Assembly (NCBI GenBank): GCA_963931925.1
Contig: OZ007574.1
Coordinates: forward strand, 34,396,461-34,460,460
Origin: Onchidella celtica
Taxonomy: Eukaryota > Mollusca > Gastropoda > Systellommatophora > Onchidiidae
Reading direction: 5' to 3'
Length of the DNA stretch: 64,000 nt
The position numbers were made by a program, and so were the translations under genes. Positions 1 to 11,405 of the stretch are shown piece after piece. The notes under the pieces are model-generated. The model was not told the DNA's origin, searched no databases, and was given only the letters and a program-made list of their open reading frames with translations. Every line of letters begins with the position of its first letter. Positions within the stretch are counted from its first letter, which is position 1.

Positions 1-127
1 AGTCTCACTATTAGTATTTCCAGCACTGGACAAGAAATGTTTGGAAGCCTGTAAAACAAAACGAGAAAGGTCAATGATATTGAAACACTATGCAAATTAA
101 CATCAATAGATCAAATAGAATTTTAAA

Positions 128-270
128 ACTTGTCTATTAACCCCCCCCCCCCCCCCCCCCACACACACACACATTCATGCCCGGCTTACAGCCCAGCCTC
201 GCCCAGATCCTGTAACACTTATACAAAACTGAACGTGTGTGGGCGATTTCATACAGCCGGGCTCGGAGTC
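128..270 (-). repeat. dispersed repeat, copy 1
   Basis: Read on the minus strand, this stretch matches 2705-2818 on the plus strand. Both contain a GGAT(C/T)T(G/A)GGC block, then a GAGCCGGGC- or AAGCCGGGC-type block, then a GTGTGTGTG run leading into G-rich sequence. Here the end is a long C run followed by CA repeats at 140-174. The two copies lie in opposite orientation, as expected of a dispersed repeat. No coding potential was seen and the family is not recognised. Confidence 0.5.
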
Positions 271-978
271 AGAACTTAAGCCAAAATATCAGGAGGCGCC
301 TAAAAATTCTCTCAGCCAATGGCTTGACTAGGTAAACTCCAAATTAAAATAAACATGAAAAGCTTTTTTTGGCCATTTTGATGACAAAATTGGGAAAGGC
401 CGTAAATTTACCATCAATTTGATACCAAACACTATTCTCGTGCAATGGATAGAACGGTTTTTATTATAAATTACTGACTTTTCATCAATTCTCGCACGTC
501 ACCCCATTCCTTTCTCTCTCTGTATCCCTCTCTTGCTCTGCATATATATATGTGTGTTTGGTGGGGATAAAAAGAGAACTGGAAAGAGAGATAAGATTGA
601 TAGAGACGCGTGCATCCCAGAGAAAACGACAGTGAGGCCGTACCGATAAACAAAGTAAACTCATTGTGTCTGAGGTGGCTTCATATTCTACAGGTGCCTC
701 CAGCGTTTCTTCATTTCATACCAGTGCTTCTGATCTTCACAGAGGTCACCAGTACTGAAACTTCATAACGACCGTATGACTGATACTCGTCTTCACTGAT
801 TAGAGCAAAGAGAGCTCTTGTGGGAAACTATTCCTTTCGCTTTCACTGTCAATGTCGTAATCACTGTGTATTGTTCTCATAATCTTATTTGTTCCTTTTC
901 ATTCTACTCATATCTAATCCTCGTAACATAATATGACATATATCGATAATTTTATGTGTCAATAAGACAGTGACTTTG
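271..978. other. non-coding, nothing recognised
   Basis: Short open frames only, with no domain signature, splice-supported exon or clear repeat. The sequence is AT-rich with short CT and TA runs around 510-560. Confidence 0.4.
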
Positions 979-982
979 TTAA

Positions 983-2093
983 CCCTAGTCCTGCGGGAGG
1001 CCACTATATTGGCCTCCCCGCGCAACACGCGAGACCATTATTTTGTCCGACACGCTTAACCGCGGGTCCTGCGGGAGGCCACATTTTTGTATAGCGCCTC
1101 GCGCTTTGGTTATTCGGTTGCCAAGGCTGTCGTTTTTCACGTTTTTTTTTCCACACAATTTTCGCGTGTTTATCTATCCTGTCATCCCTACTATATCTAA
1201 CAAAATGGTATCGTCCGATTACGTTTATTACGATGCAACTATTCGCAACTATTCGTCATACTCATGTAATAGTACTGACGGTCTGAAGTTTGAACTGGGG
1301 AAAATCTTGGGGAAACTTTTACTTTGATGCTGTTTGTCGTCTACATGTGAAATGAGAAGAAAGGGGCCATGTGCGTATTTGAGACGCCGTTCTACGTCTG
1401 TAATTATGAATTCCGATGTAATATTAGGGCATGCTGCATAAGGGCGTCTGTCAGTAGGTTTTTCATCAGGGAAAACTGGGAGAAAATGACCGACTCTGTT
1501 GTTGGTCGTTGTCTTTATTTGATGTGGTAATTAGAGAGATATTGTGTTCCTTTGATTAAACCGCTTTTCAGTACATGTATGTGCTCTACGACCTGGAACT
1601 GGAAATCAAATCTCTCGCTAAAACTAACATTATAGTAAGTGGACGCTTTACATAGTAGAGGAGAGAGAAGGCAATGTCACGATACATGTGGTTAGTAAAT
1701 TAAGCGAATGGCTTAAAAAATAATTTGTTCACCTGAATGGCCTGACATAGGGACAGAAAAAGCGCAGGGGTCTTGGGAAAATGATAAAACGTGTGTTAAA
1801 CGGCATGTAAATTTAATGCAGAAAATTCTTAATTTGGGGCCTTCCATTTCACAATAAAACCTACTGCATATCATCACAAGTACTTTATCCAAATATCATA
1901 GGGGTCCCTTACGATTTATCCACCACCATTGTTGTTATTGCGTCCTGAAGTATACGCGATACAGGTGTTCACAAAGACCCGATTGACCCGACCGCCGAGG
2001 TTATCGGCAACACGCGAACGATCGGCTGACTGGCCGCTGGCTATCCCCGCACGGGGCGTTACGTGGACAAGTTCACTCAACGCAGGACGAGGG
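983..2093. mobile_element. piggyBac-like non-autonomous element, family 1, copy 1
   Basis: The element is flanked by TTAA at 979-982 and 2094-2097. Its ends are inverted: CCCTAGTCCTGCG on the left, and CCCTCGTCCTGCG when the right end is read backwards. TTAA target duplication with CCC-starting termini is the hallmark of piggyBac-superfamily DNA transposons. A second copy lies inverted at 28909-30206. At 1.1 kb it is too short for a transposase. The only notable frame, beginning MVSSDYVYYD at about 1205, is short and unmatched, so the element probably relied on a transposase supplied in trans. Confidence 0.8.
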
Positions 2094-2229
2094 TTAAGTT
2101 AATGATTCAATCCGATCAATAAAGTGTGATTTTTAAAAATCTTGTCCTGTCTCATTAAAAAAAAAAAAAAGAAACTAAAGGCACCAATGAAATATAGCTG
2201 ATAGATACAATGTACTCAATTGACTAGAT

Positions 2230-2433
2230 CAGGGGTCCCCAACTCCCAGTCCTTGGACTGGTACCACTGATCCCTGGATCATTCGGTACCGGGCCATAAA
2301 GAAAAAATTTTGTGATTAAAATTGTAGTTAGCCTATGCATTTTTCTTTCATTAGAATCTAGTGTCTACCCAGTCCGCAGAAATATTTCATGCATGAAACT
2401 GGTCCCTGGGACAAAAAAGGCTGGGAACCGCTG
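2230..2433. mobile_element. small hAT-type element
   Basis: The left end CAGGGGTCCCCAAC and the reversed right end CAGCGGTTCCCAGC are imperfect inverted repeats of the CAG-starting hAT type. The flanks GACTAGAT (2222-2229) and GACCAGAT (2434-2441) form an 8-bp target duplication with one mismatch, which is the hAT length. At 204 bp it is a non-autonomous remnant. Confidence 0.75.
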
Positions 2434-2441
2434 GACCAGAT

Positions 2442-2700
2442 GATCCAATGGTTAGAATCACCATACGGGAACCGGGGGGTTGGGGGTTCGAACCCCAGTC
2501 AGGTCACACTTAACTAAGTATAAATTATTCTGCCTGTCTCTGGTGTCAGTCCACCTAAAGCTTGAGGTGAGATGCAGGTTGAAAATTTCAGGTCTTCATA
2601 TGTATGACCAGCCTGTGACCAAAAACCTTGAGGTTGCTGTCAGCAGAGGCATCCGTTTCCGTACCTTTGTGTGCAATCAGTCCTCGTAGTGGCGGGAAAA
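2442..2700 (+). mobile_element. tRNA-derived SINE
   Basis: The first 70 bases resemble a tRNA. There is an A-box-like GGTTAGAATC near 2450, and a strong pol III B box GGTTCGAACC at 2485-2494 inside a G-rich stem. The following unrelated body is typical of a SINE. It lies directly against the hAT target duplication. It does not fold as a full tRNA, so it is not called a tRNA gene. The 3' limit is approximate. Confidence 0.6.
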
Positions 2701-2704
2701 ACTT

Positions 2705-2818
2705 CACAGAGCCTGGCTGCAACGTGTGTGTACAAAGTTCGAATTAAAATCTGTTCCTAAAGAACGGATTTAGGCAAGGCTGTGAGCCGGGCTTGAACGT
2801 GTGTGTGTGGGGGCTTTA
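2705..2818 (+). repeat. dispersed repeat, copy 2
   Basis: Plus-strand counterpart of 128-270: GCCTGGCTGC, then GGATTTAGGCAAGGCTG, GAGCCGGGC and a GTGTGTGTG run into G-rich sequence. The element family is not recognised. Confidence 0.5.
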
Positions 2819-5400
2819 CATTTCTTTGAACTTGATTTAAAAGCTATAGTTACCTTACTAAGTTTGGAGATCTGGTAAGTCACAACGCAAACTCCAACAA
2901 AATTTGCAGCACACTTTGTCGCTACACATTATTTAATCTAGAGTAATTTCCCTTACAATATACGTTTTGTCTGAAATACTTTTCGCACTGTTAATTATAT
3001 TCATTTAATTATTTTATATAATATAATTCAACCCTCATTATTCAGAATACCGTGTCACATAATTGAACTATAATACACTGTACCATCAAAGCAGGAGGAT
3101 AACGGTAAATTTTATGACCTTATATAATATACATGTAGTTTCTTGTTTCACTTCCGTCTTTCGAGGAGAACTAACACCAGCCTATAGGCTACACATGTAT
3201 TTGGTGGTGTCAATTTCATGTCCAAATGACACCATTGTACACTTTACTTCTGGTTGGATGAGTAGGCCTGTCAAAAATAATTAGCCTACAGCATTTAATT
3301 TTATCCTGTATAATGAGTAGGCTACATTGTGAGAATGATGAAAGATATAACTTGTAAAATTGTCTGCAGTACGAAGCCACCAACACAAGAAATGTAAATT
3401 ACGGTAAACAGAAAAAAAACAACAACAGAAAATGAACACAAAAAAAATAAAATGAAACGAGGGGCCGAGGGCGGCCGTGTTCGTTAATCCTGTAGTGCTC
3501 TGTGGTCACCCGTAACATGACCTACATTTTAAAAACTTTTTTTTTATTATTACATGTATAAACTTCTAATTTGTCAGTAACTGACTTTTCGTTGTTTATT
3601 TTGATACTTTTCCACTTTATTTGACTAGTTTAAAACAGATTTACCTGCTTCATAAGCGTTGGATATATATTATTATATGGCTTTCCAAGTCTGTAAGTCT
3701 GGCTGTTAGAGGGTTAATCTTTCTTTGCCCTCTGACTTTCAGGGCATTCGATCTTTATTATTTCTTTAACTCAACATTTATACATGTATTTCATCTTATG
3801 CTCTCCGTAATCGCTGCATTATGCGAGTACATGTACGTGTACGTGTAATTATTTTTCCAAAGCTTTAAGCCATTAGCAATGTCACTTTCGTAGCCTCCGA
3901 AGTTTTATTGCTAGAGTTACTTTGGTAAACGTCAGCACATACTTGTACACGCGTAGGCTATTAGGGGTGACACAGACCAAGGGTTTGGGTTTTTCCGGCG
4001 CGTCGGCACGATAATGGCCACTTTGCGCCCGTCACGGCCGGTCTATTTGGGAACATTTTCTGTATCTATGTTTCTTGTTCAGAGCTGTTAAGTTCAACAC
4101 AGAATTAAATAGGCCCTACATTATATAAGTTTAAGACATTGGTAAAATTCTAAAAAAAAAAAAAAGATTGTACCGGTATTGTAGGCTATAGATCTGGAAA
4201 AGGATTTTGTAAAATGTAAAACGAGTGCATAAAAGTGATTAAATCAGGTTGTAGATCTTTAACCTCTTGACAGGATGCGTTGCGGGTCCACGACAGAAAA
4301 TAATTCTTTTAATACATTGTATTTCATGGATCCGCAGGCGTAGTGCCCAAGGGCGAGGCTTCCTCGTAATCAAATAATCAGTGATTACCTACGCTTTTCA
4401 GATCGGGCCAACTCCAAGTCCATTTAGTCAGTTCAGCATTCTATTCTACCTCGCTATTTTGGGTTTGTTGTTATAGTCCAACACCCCTCACCGAAAAGCA
4501 TCTTTGTAGGGACTTAAACCATATGAACTGGTCCAAAATCAGTGATTAACAAAGACGAAGAAGACTTGACTACACCCAGAAGCGAGCTTGAGCATAGCCT
4601 GTTTTCTTCAAAGCGGCGCCGCAGACAGCAAAATAGTGGGGGGGGGGGGGAGAAATAGGTTTATAATCAAGGTTTGACCTGATTTTACGTACTTATGCAG
4701 GTTTTTCACTTTGCGGTCGTTTTCATCCCAATCAAAAGGTAAAGAGTAGAGTGAAAGAGTTTGTGTGGATCTTTTCTTTTTGTTTTGTTTGAGGTAATCT
4801 AAGAATAATTTACTCTATGCACAACAAGAGCTATCAAAGAATAATAATTATTAAAGTCTAGATCTAGATATAACTATGATCAAAATCAGTCGAACGTATT
4901 AAGAACATCAATTCACTTGATAGGTCGCTCGAACCTAAACCGCAACGGCAGATAGCCACTTCTCCGAAATCGCTACACATTGTTGTCACAGAGATGCCAT
5001 TTAAGCACTTTCTACCATTTAATGTTAATGGGTCCTTTCCGAGAAACTTTATGAGATGGTAGAATAACAAAATCTCTGGCTATAAATATGACAATGAAAA
5101 CGTGCTGTTCCAATTATATTTTAAAAAATGGGTGAAAAATATGCGTTTATAAGTCTGTTAGTATGAATGAATAGTTTTTCAGATTAGTTTGGCTTGTAAA
5201 TTCTGCATTCCTGTCCTGTTGACAAGAATAGTCCGCTCTTCAGATTTTTGCAGTGCCTAGCAACCGTTTCATTGTTTTAGTCGCTGCATTTATAATTATG
5301 TACATATGATGTAGCGATACGTCCTATTATGAGGATCTTACTAGCTTAAATTCTGATTACCCTCTGCAGAGGGGACCGCTTCGCCCCTGGTAGTGCCTTC
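2819..5400. other. non-coding, nothing recognised
   Basis: AT-rich sequence with short homopolymers, for example the G run at 4637-4650. No open frame longer than about 75 codons and no domain signature. A stray TTAA next to GGG at 3707-3714 has no nearby partner end. Confidence 0.4.
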
Positions 5401-5419
5401 TTCGGTGGTTCGGCATCGA

Positions 5420-5519
5420 TAAATTTTACTCACACTAGCACAATATAGGCACTGCCCACTGCATTCCACTGGGTCACTGTGTGGACAGTGCCCATTGTGC
5501 TAGTGTGAAGCTAAATTTA
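5420..5519. repeat. 100-bp palindrome (foldback)
   Basis: The left arm TCACACTAGCACAAT..GGCACTG (5430-5454) is mirrored by 5486-5508, and outer TAAATTT/AAATTTA pairs (5419-5425, 5513-5519) extend the stem. The loop is about 31 bases. It could be a tiny MITE or a transcribed hairpin. No target duplication was identified. Confidence 0.6.
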
Positions 5520-5794
5520 TGGGTGGTAAGCCACCAGTCTGGCGCCTACACCGGCCTTGGTCTTTATCACCTCTCTGTTTGTGCGCTGTTCATCCTGTGC
5601 TGAAACATTTCATGTTATTGAAATTATATACATGTATTAGTTTATTACCCCCAGTTTCATCACAGAAAAACAGTGTTTGGCAGCAGAAATGCTTTTTTGG
5701 TGCTAGCATGCATGTATAGGCCTACCGGTAGCCTACATGTACCAGAATTGTATTGTAGCCATTTACTTCATTTATTACGCCGCGCCCTTACGAT

Positions 5795-6210
5795 TGAGTG
5801 TCAGAATTGGGCAAAAATGAAGATGTATATGTAACAAAGCCGCGCGAAAGAAATAATACCCAAACGATATACATGTAATGCAAACTAAAAGAGAAGACAG
5901 AAAATCTTCAATATTTCGACTGTCGCCTTTGTCAAGAAAAAAAGAAAAGAAAAAACAACAGGAAAAAAAATGGAACAGATAAAACAAGCGAACAATAAAA
6001 GATTTCAATATGAAATTTATAGAATCAAAACAGAATGTGTGTACTTACCTCATATCTGTGAGTTCTTGCTTGGTAGCAGCACAGAAGCACGTCCGTCTGC
6101 CAATGTTTTTTTTTTTTTTTCTTGACAAAGGCGACAGCGGGGCTTTGCTACATACAACTTTTTTCTTTTTGCCCAATTTTGACATTGCTTGTAGTTATAG
6201 CCCTGCTGCG
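5795..6210. repeat. inverted duplication of a dispersed repeat end
   Basis: The motif TTGACAAAGGCGACAG followed by GCTTTG(C/T)TACATA and TTTTTGCCCAATT(C/T)TGACA occurs on the minus strand (5795-5940) and again on the plus strand (6115-6190), head to head. A T-rich run precedes it in both arms. This looks like two copies of the same repeat in opposite orientation, not a gene. The intervening sequence is A/T-rich. Confidence 0.5.
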
Positions 6211-6399
6211 ACCCCGCAGTTTTTCTGTGGTTTTTATACATGTAATATTTCGCCAAGCCCTTATGAAAGACAAACTCTGATTTAAGAGCTGGCCTGGTTT
6301 AGCCCCACTTATAGGGAGCTTTGTGTTTAGGTCTTTATTTTAGGAGGTTCGCTACTCTTGGCATTTACACCTCACTTTTCTTGTTTTTATTTTTCTTGT

Positions 6400-6690
6400 T
6401 GTGATAGGGATTAGTTCTTCAGAATTTTGCCCGGGCAGCGGCCTGTTTGGCCTGCTCTTTTCGAGTTCCAACTGCTAAGGCATCTTTAATGTGCGCAACG
6501 TGCACCCCGGTCCTCCGAATTTTTCGTCCTTATCCGAGAAGACTAGGTACTCGGTCCTACCTACCATAGGATCAGGGACAGGAAAATTTGAAAAAAAATC
6601 CCAAAATTCCGACGTGTCTGTACCATCTAACAACAGCATGAGAGGCGAGCACCTTGCCTCAAGGCCACCGTGTCCCCTGATCGGTTGAGA
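6400..6690 (-). mobile_element. probable SINE, minus strand
   Basis: Read backwards from 6690, the sequence starts with a tRNA-like head (GGCCTTGAGGCAAGGTGCTCG). It continues to a block near 6540-6480 with TCTCGGATAAGGACG, then GCGCACATTAAAGATGCC. That second block resembles a conserved central segment I associate with invertebrate SINEs (recognition from memory). Open frames here run through the repeat and are not genes. The 3' boundary is approximate. Confidence 0.5.
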
Positions 6691-7170
6691 TCTTTTGTTT
6701 CTCGGGGGCCTCAGCATAATGCTGTTGGCCCCCATCGTGTCCCCTGATTTCATGACCATCATGCTTTATACGTGTGTATCTGCCGAGAGGTTCGCTCCAA
6801 CTGGCCAGGATCTCACTTGCCAGGTCCCTTCTGGTCGAACTGACGAGGTGTTTGGCAACGGCGTGATGGGCAGCCGTTAGCCGCCGGTGGTGGTACTGGT
6901 AGTACCCTGGAGAAGGGGGAAGAGCTGCGTGCCATATAGCGACGACTCTGAGCTGCAGTGCTACCCGACCCGGATTACAATCATAGATACACACTACTGA
7001 GTTCTAGATTCCACGCGTGGCTTTGCTGTCTCTTTCACTGCTTCGCGAAGCGGGCCGAAACGGTCCGCACTGAAACCCCCTCTCACCATCGTAGACTGGG
7101 CTGAGCGCTCGATGCTGGCCTAACCCAGCCTAGCCAACGGGTTGAAAAATAGTGGTGATTGTGATTGATT
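6691..7170. repeat. unclassified repeat-like sequence
   Basis: GC-richer than its surroundings, with short frames on both strands but no domain signature. It includes the near-palindrome GCTTCGCGAAGC at 7041-7052. Its base composition and position beside the SINE suggest another mobile fragment. The family is not recognised. Confidence 0.3.
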
Positions 7171-7389
7171 TTGTAACTTTTATTTGTTTGTAGTCACTCA
7201 CATACATGTACTATTTCCGTACACTATGACATAAAATTGAATAAAATTCCTCGATTGAAAAAAACAACCCGACTGATTCAACCGACACAACTCACCACAA
7301 CTACAATGTAAAGCCAATGATGTTAATATGACACGGCGGTAGAGGGTGGGGTAAGCCTAGAGGGAAGACAACGGGTGATGAGAATACAT

Positions 7390-8605
7390 GTAAATCGATC
7401 GATAGATAGATAGATGGAGAGAGATAGATAGATAGATAGACAGACAGATAGAGAAGAGAGAAAGAGAGACAGGGACACAGAGATATGGATACAGAGAGAG
7501 AGAGACAGGGACACAGAGACAGAGAGAGAGAGACAGCCACAGGGACACAGAGAGAGACAGAGAGAGAGAGACTGGGACACAGAGACAGAGAGAGACACAG
7601 AGACAGAGTGAGAGAGAGAGACAAGGACACACAGAGAGAAACAGGGACAGAGAGAGAGACACAGAGACAGAGAGAGAGACAGGGACACAGAGAGAGAGAG
7701 ACACAGAGACAGAGAGAGACACAGAGACAGACAGTTGAGAGAGGGAGAGAGGGAGACAGGGACACAGAGAGAGACACAGAGACAGACAGTTGAGAGAGGG
7801 AGACAGAGAGACAGACACAGACAGATAAAATAAAGAGAGAGTGAGACATATAGTGATAGAGATAGAGAGAGGGAGAGAGAGAGAGATAGAGAGCGAGATG
7901 GAGAAAAAGAGCAAGATAGAGAGAGAGATAGAAGAGACAGAGAGAGAGAGATAAGATAGCTAGATAAGATAGAATAGATAGACGAATAGAATAGAAAGAT
8001 GGATAGATAGAATAGATAGATAGACAGACAGAATAGATAGATAGATCACATAGATAGAATAGATACATGTAGATAGAGAGAGAGATAGAATCATAGATAG
8101 ATTAGATAAGACAGACAGACAAACAGATAAACCATAGGGAGACAGAAAGAGAGACACAGAGGCAGATAGAGAGAGACAGATAGTGAGAGAGAAAGAAGAG
8201 AGAGAGAGAAGATAGATAGATACATAGTAAGATAGATAGATAGACAGACAGAATAGATAGATAGAACAGACAAACAGATAAACTATAGTCATAGACTGAT
8301 AGAGAGACACTGCGAGACAGAGATAGAGACAGATCTAGATAGAGAGAGAGAGAGAGGCAGATAGATAGAGAGAGAGATTTTAGAGACAGATCTATGGAGA
8401 GAGAGTGAGAGAGTGCGAGATAGAAAGAGAGATAGATAAGATACATACAATGTAGATAGATAAGATCTATAGATAATATAGAATATATAGATAGGCCTAG
8501 ATAAATAGAACAGAGATAGATAGATAGCCTGATAGATTTATAGATAAATTATACATTATATATCATATACATGTAGCTTGATAGACAGATTAGATAGGAC
8601 ACAGA
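7390..8605. repeat. 1.2-kb GA/GATA/GACA simple-repeat block
   Basis: The plus strand is almost pure purine steps: GATA repeats at the left, GAGA/GACA (GACAGGGACACAGAGA variants) in the middle, and GATAGATAGACAGACA at the right. The long frames, rich in Ser/Leu on one strand and Arg/Glu on the other, are artefacts of the repeat and are not genes. Confidence 0.9.
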
Positions 8606-9234
8606 CAGACAGATCAACCTTCTCTGTTCTCATAGTCAAAGGCCTACACCCTGCTCCGTTTACAAATACGATGACTCAATGTGTCGCGGCCCGTCCTTTG
8701 ATGGCCGCCAGCGCCTTCTAACAATCCCATTCAACCCGTGGCGTGTCTGGGCATTGATTACAATACACACTATACAGTAGCCTAGGTCTTCATAAGCGAA
8801 TATTGTTTTTGTTTTTTTTTTAATTGAAAGACGTGCAAAAGCCTACTGCTAATGCTATGATCGTCTCTACAAATTATAAGGAGCTTCAACAACACACTCA
8901 CACATGCTTCATCATAATTATATTTGTACCATAGTCAGTAAAACTAAAGTGCATCTTGTCATGGACAGTTGAAAAATAAAACAACATTTAAAGTGTCAGT
9001 TACTAGGCCTATTTCATATTGTGTTTGTTATGTGTGCGCGCATTTTTTGTTTTTTTGTTATTTCGACCTTCCAGACGTTGATGCTTAGTCCTGGATGGAG
9101 CTTTGTGGATTTGGATTCTAAATTTGTGAGACAAAACAGTGCAACAACAGCAACAAAACAGACCAAATGTGTGACTTTAATTTCTAGAAGCCTACAGCAC
9201 ATGTCGTCACGTAGTGTCAAAATCAAATGATGAA
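8606..9234. other. non-coding, nothing recognised
   Basis: No exon-like frame or named repeat was seen. Overlapping small frames on both strands at 9014-9238 show no domain. Confidence 0.35.
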
Positions 9235-9241
9235 CCACAAT

Positions 9242-9372
9242 AGACTTGGCTTGTATCAGACTTGTGGCTAACGATCTGGATTCGATCCTAGTACTAGTAG
9301 TCTTATCCTTGTACTTGTAGAACTTTTAAGCGTGTGACCGACAAAACAACAACAACAACAAAACAACTACAA
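9242..9372 (+). mobile_element. possible tRNA-derived SINE fragment
   Basis: A B-box-like GGATTCGATCC lies at 9278-9288, about 35 bases after a GGCTTGTATCAG segment. The stretch ends in an ACAACAACAAC tail at 9341-9365, as in a short SINE with a simple-repeat tail. Only the B box and tail support this. Confidence 0.35.
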
Positions 9373-9839
9373 ATCTAACTTTATATTCTTACAAACCGGA
9401 TAAGATGGGATTTCTTACTACATGTATATTGTGCGGTATGTCTATTATGGTCTGCATGAACGTATCTTTAGGACTGAACATTTGATAATTATTATTTTAA
9501 ATTATAGTACGGTATTAAATGTAATAGTAATACATGTACATTTTACATGATATGTATTTTCACATTTCAGTGATTACTGCAGGCTGCTGGTGCAGTACAT
9601 GATACATACTACATGTATACACATTTGCCTCTCCAGACTTAAAAATTTATTAGATAATATAAAGCATGCACATGTGTACAATATAAGGTGTAAACATGTA
9701 GAGATGTGTTGTGTGGCAATTTGCACTGTCTACTGTAATGTTATCATACATTATCATTTAATTATGTGAGTGGATATGGCAAAAAAGACCAAATTCATGA
9801 AGAGACAAAAAACACCAAAAGGGGGAAAATTTTCTAGAT

Positions 9840-9945
9840 ATGGAAATTGAGATTTGCTTATAAAATGAAAGATTAGCCATTTTTCTGCATTCAGTTAATT
9901 GAAAATATCTTGCTTGAAATCGCCTTAGAAATAGTTTATAGTATA
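9840..9945 (+). repeat. dispersed repeat module, copy 1
   Basis: Contains GAAATTGAGATTTGCTTA followed by AAATGAAAGATTAGCCATTT and TTGCTTGAAATC. The same order recurs at 47921-48020 in the same orientation with scattered substitutions. The family is unknown. Confidence 0.6.
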
Positions 9946-10046
9946 AAAAATTTCAATACATATGGCATTACATGTAATGTACATGTAGGCCTATGTCAAA
10001 TCCATACAACTGCCGCAAAACCTGGCTCTTCAGTGTGCACACTCAT

Positions 10047-10425
10047 AGTCATACAGATCTCATGCAAGATCTTGAGTCATACCTCCATGGCACTGATACA
10101 GTGTGTGTACGCAGGCTAATAATTTCTTGCATAATATAATCACAAACACTGAAACAGATCACAACATGAGTCACTGTTGTTTAACTTCATTTTAATTCTT
10201 AACAAAATTTAAGACAACATACATGTAATATGAGTAATATTATTACTCATACAGATCTCATATTTCAGCCATACATCCATGGCACTGATGCAGATAATTT
10301 AAATGAACAGAGGGCTAATGATTTCATGCATAACCACTTACAAACAAATCACAACAGGAGAGCATAATTTGCAAAAGACACAAACTTCACTTCACTTCAA
10401 TTCATTTATAACAAAATTTACAATG
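10047..10425 (+). repeat. diverged tandem duplication, about 200-bp unit
   Basis: TCATACAGATCTCAT, CCATGGCACTGAT, GGCTAAT(A/G)ATTTC, AATCACAACA and AACAAAATTTA occur in the same order twice, from 10047 and again from 10246. The units differ by many substitutions and small indels, so the duplication is old. No coding frame was seen. Confidence 0.65.
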
Positions 10426-10525
10426 GTCACATTCTGCACCTTGCCTGGTGTCATAAAGCCTGGAACTTACATTAACTGTGCCCCATTCTATTGTCGGTAG
10501 ACATACATATATGTATAAACTTAGA

Positions 10526-10782
10526 AACTGTCACTGTTCCCTAAAACTACAGTCATCTGTTTTGGTTACTTTTCAGGAGAAGCAAAAAAAACAACAAAAA
10601 AACTATTATTTACGCACAACTGGTCTAGTTACATGTACCATAAATCTTTTAAAGTTTGCTATTCCATTACTTTTCGGCTTAGGAGTCTATACCTAAGATC
10701 ATTCAATGTGGCTTTGAAAGTAGAAGATAAAAACTGATTTTTTAAAATTTTTGAGTTACTACAGTCTTGGGGAACAGTGACA
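10526..10782 (+). repeat. foldback repeat (MITE-like), copy 1
   Basis: ACTGTCACTGTTCCCTAAAA near the left end is mirrored by the GGGGAACAGTGACA end at 10769-10782. The interior carries TTTTCAGGAGA(A/G)GCAAAAA and GGCTTAGGAGTCTATA. The inverted counterpart is 48551-48792. Inverted ends with a conserved interior and no coding capacity suggest a small non-autonomous element. Confidence 0.6.
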
Positions 10783-11405
10783 AAATGTAACTTGTTATTA
10801 TTTGTCAACTCCTTACATTTATAGGTATGAACAGATCCAAAAAGTGTACTAAATACATAAATCAAAACCCAACTCTATGAACACACATAAATGATACTGA
10901 CCTCTTAGTCTTAGTTTATTTCATAATGTCAATTCCTCAACAACTACATGTATAACATGGACTGTTCAACATACCTGCACAGACATCTAATTCCAATACA
11001 TCATGTAATCACTATGAATGGCTTCATTTTTATTTCTTGCCTGCATAAATATGGAGATTTATAATGATATGGTTTCTCCACACAAATAATCCTAAATTTT
11101 ATCTTGAATTTATCTACAACTGCTTGGTGATTTCTAAAATCAAACTTTTCAGTATTGTTCCGCTAGAAGAACTTTCGATGCTTTCACCACTATCACTGTA
11201 CCGCACTTGTGTGCCGTGATACCATCTTGTCCTCCTTACAGTCAAATTGCCCAATCAATTAAAATTTTTACGAAAACCCAACTCACACTAAAAAAACTAA
11301 GCTCAATTCAGTACTTCACTGTTATTATTAGAATCTGAGTTTCAATTTTAGTAATTAGCCAAAGATATCGGATCCAGGTGACTATAAGTATCATCCACTA
11401 CCAAT

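Noticed and set aside
2442-2520. tRNA gene
   Set aside because: A strong B box is present, but the full cloverleaf and a discriminator end cannot be formed, and the sequence continues as a SINE.
3707-3714. GGGTTAA as another TTAA element end
   Set aside because: No matching opposite terminus within a reasonable distance.
6475-6994. Overlapping 95- and 111-codon minus-strand frames
   Set aside because: They lie in a SINE and adjoining repeat-like DNA with no conserved domain.
7301-8446. Long Ser/Leu-rich and Arg/Glu-rich open frames
   Set aside because: They are translations of the GA/GATA/GACA simple repeat and have no other composition.
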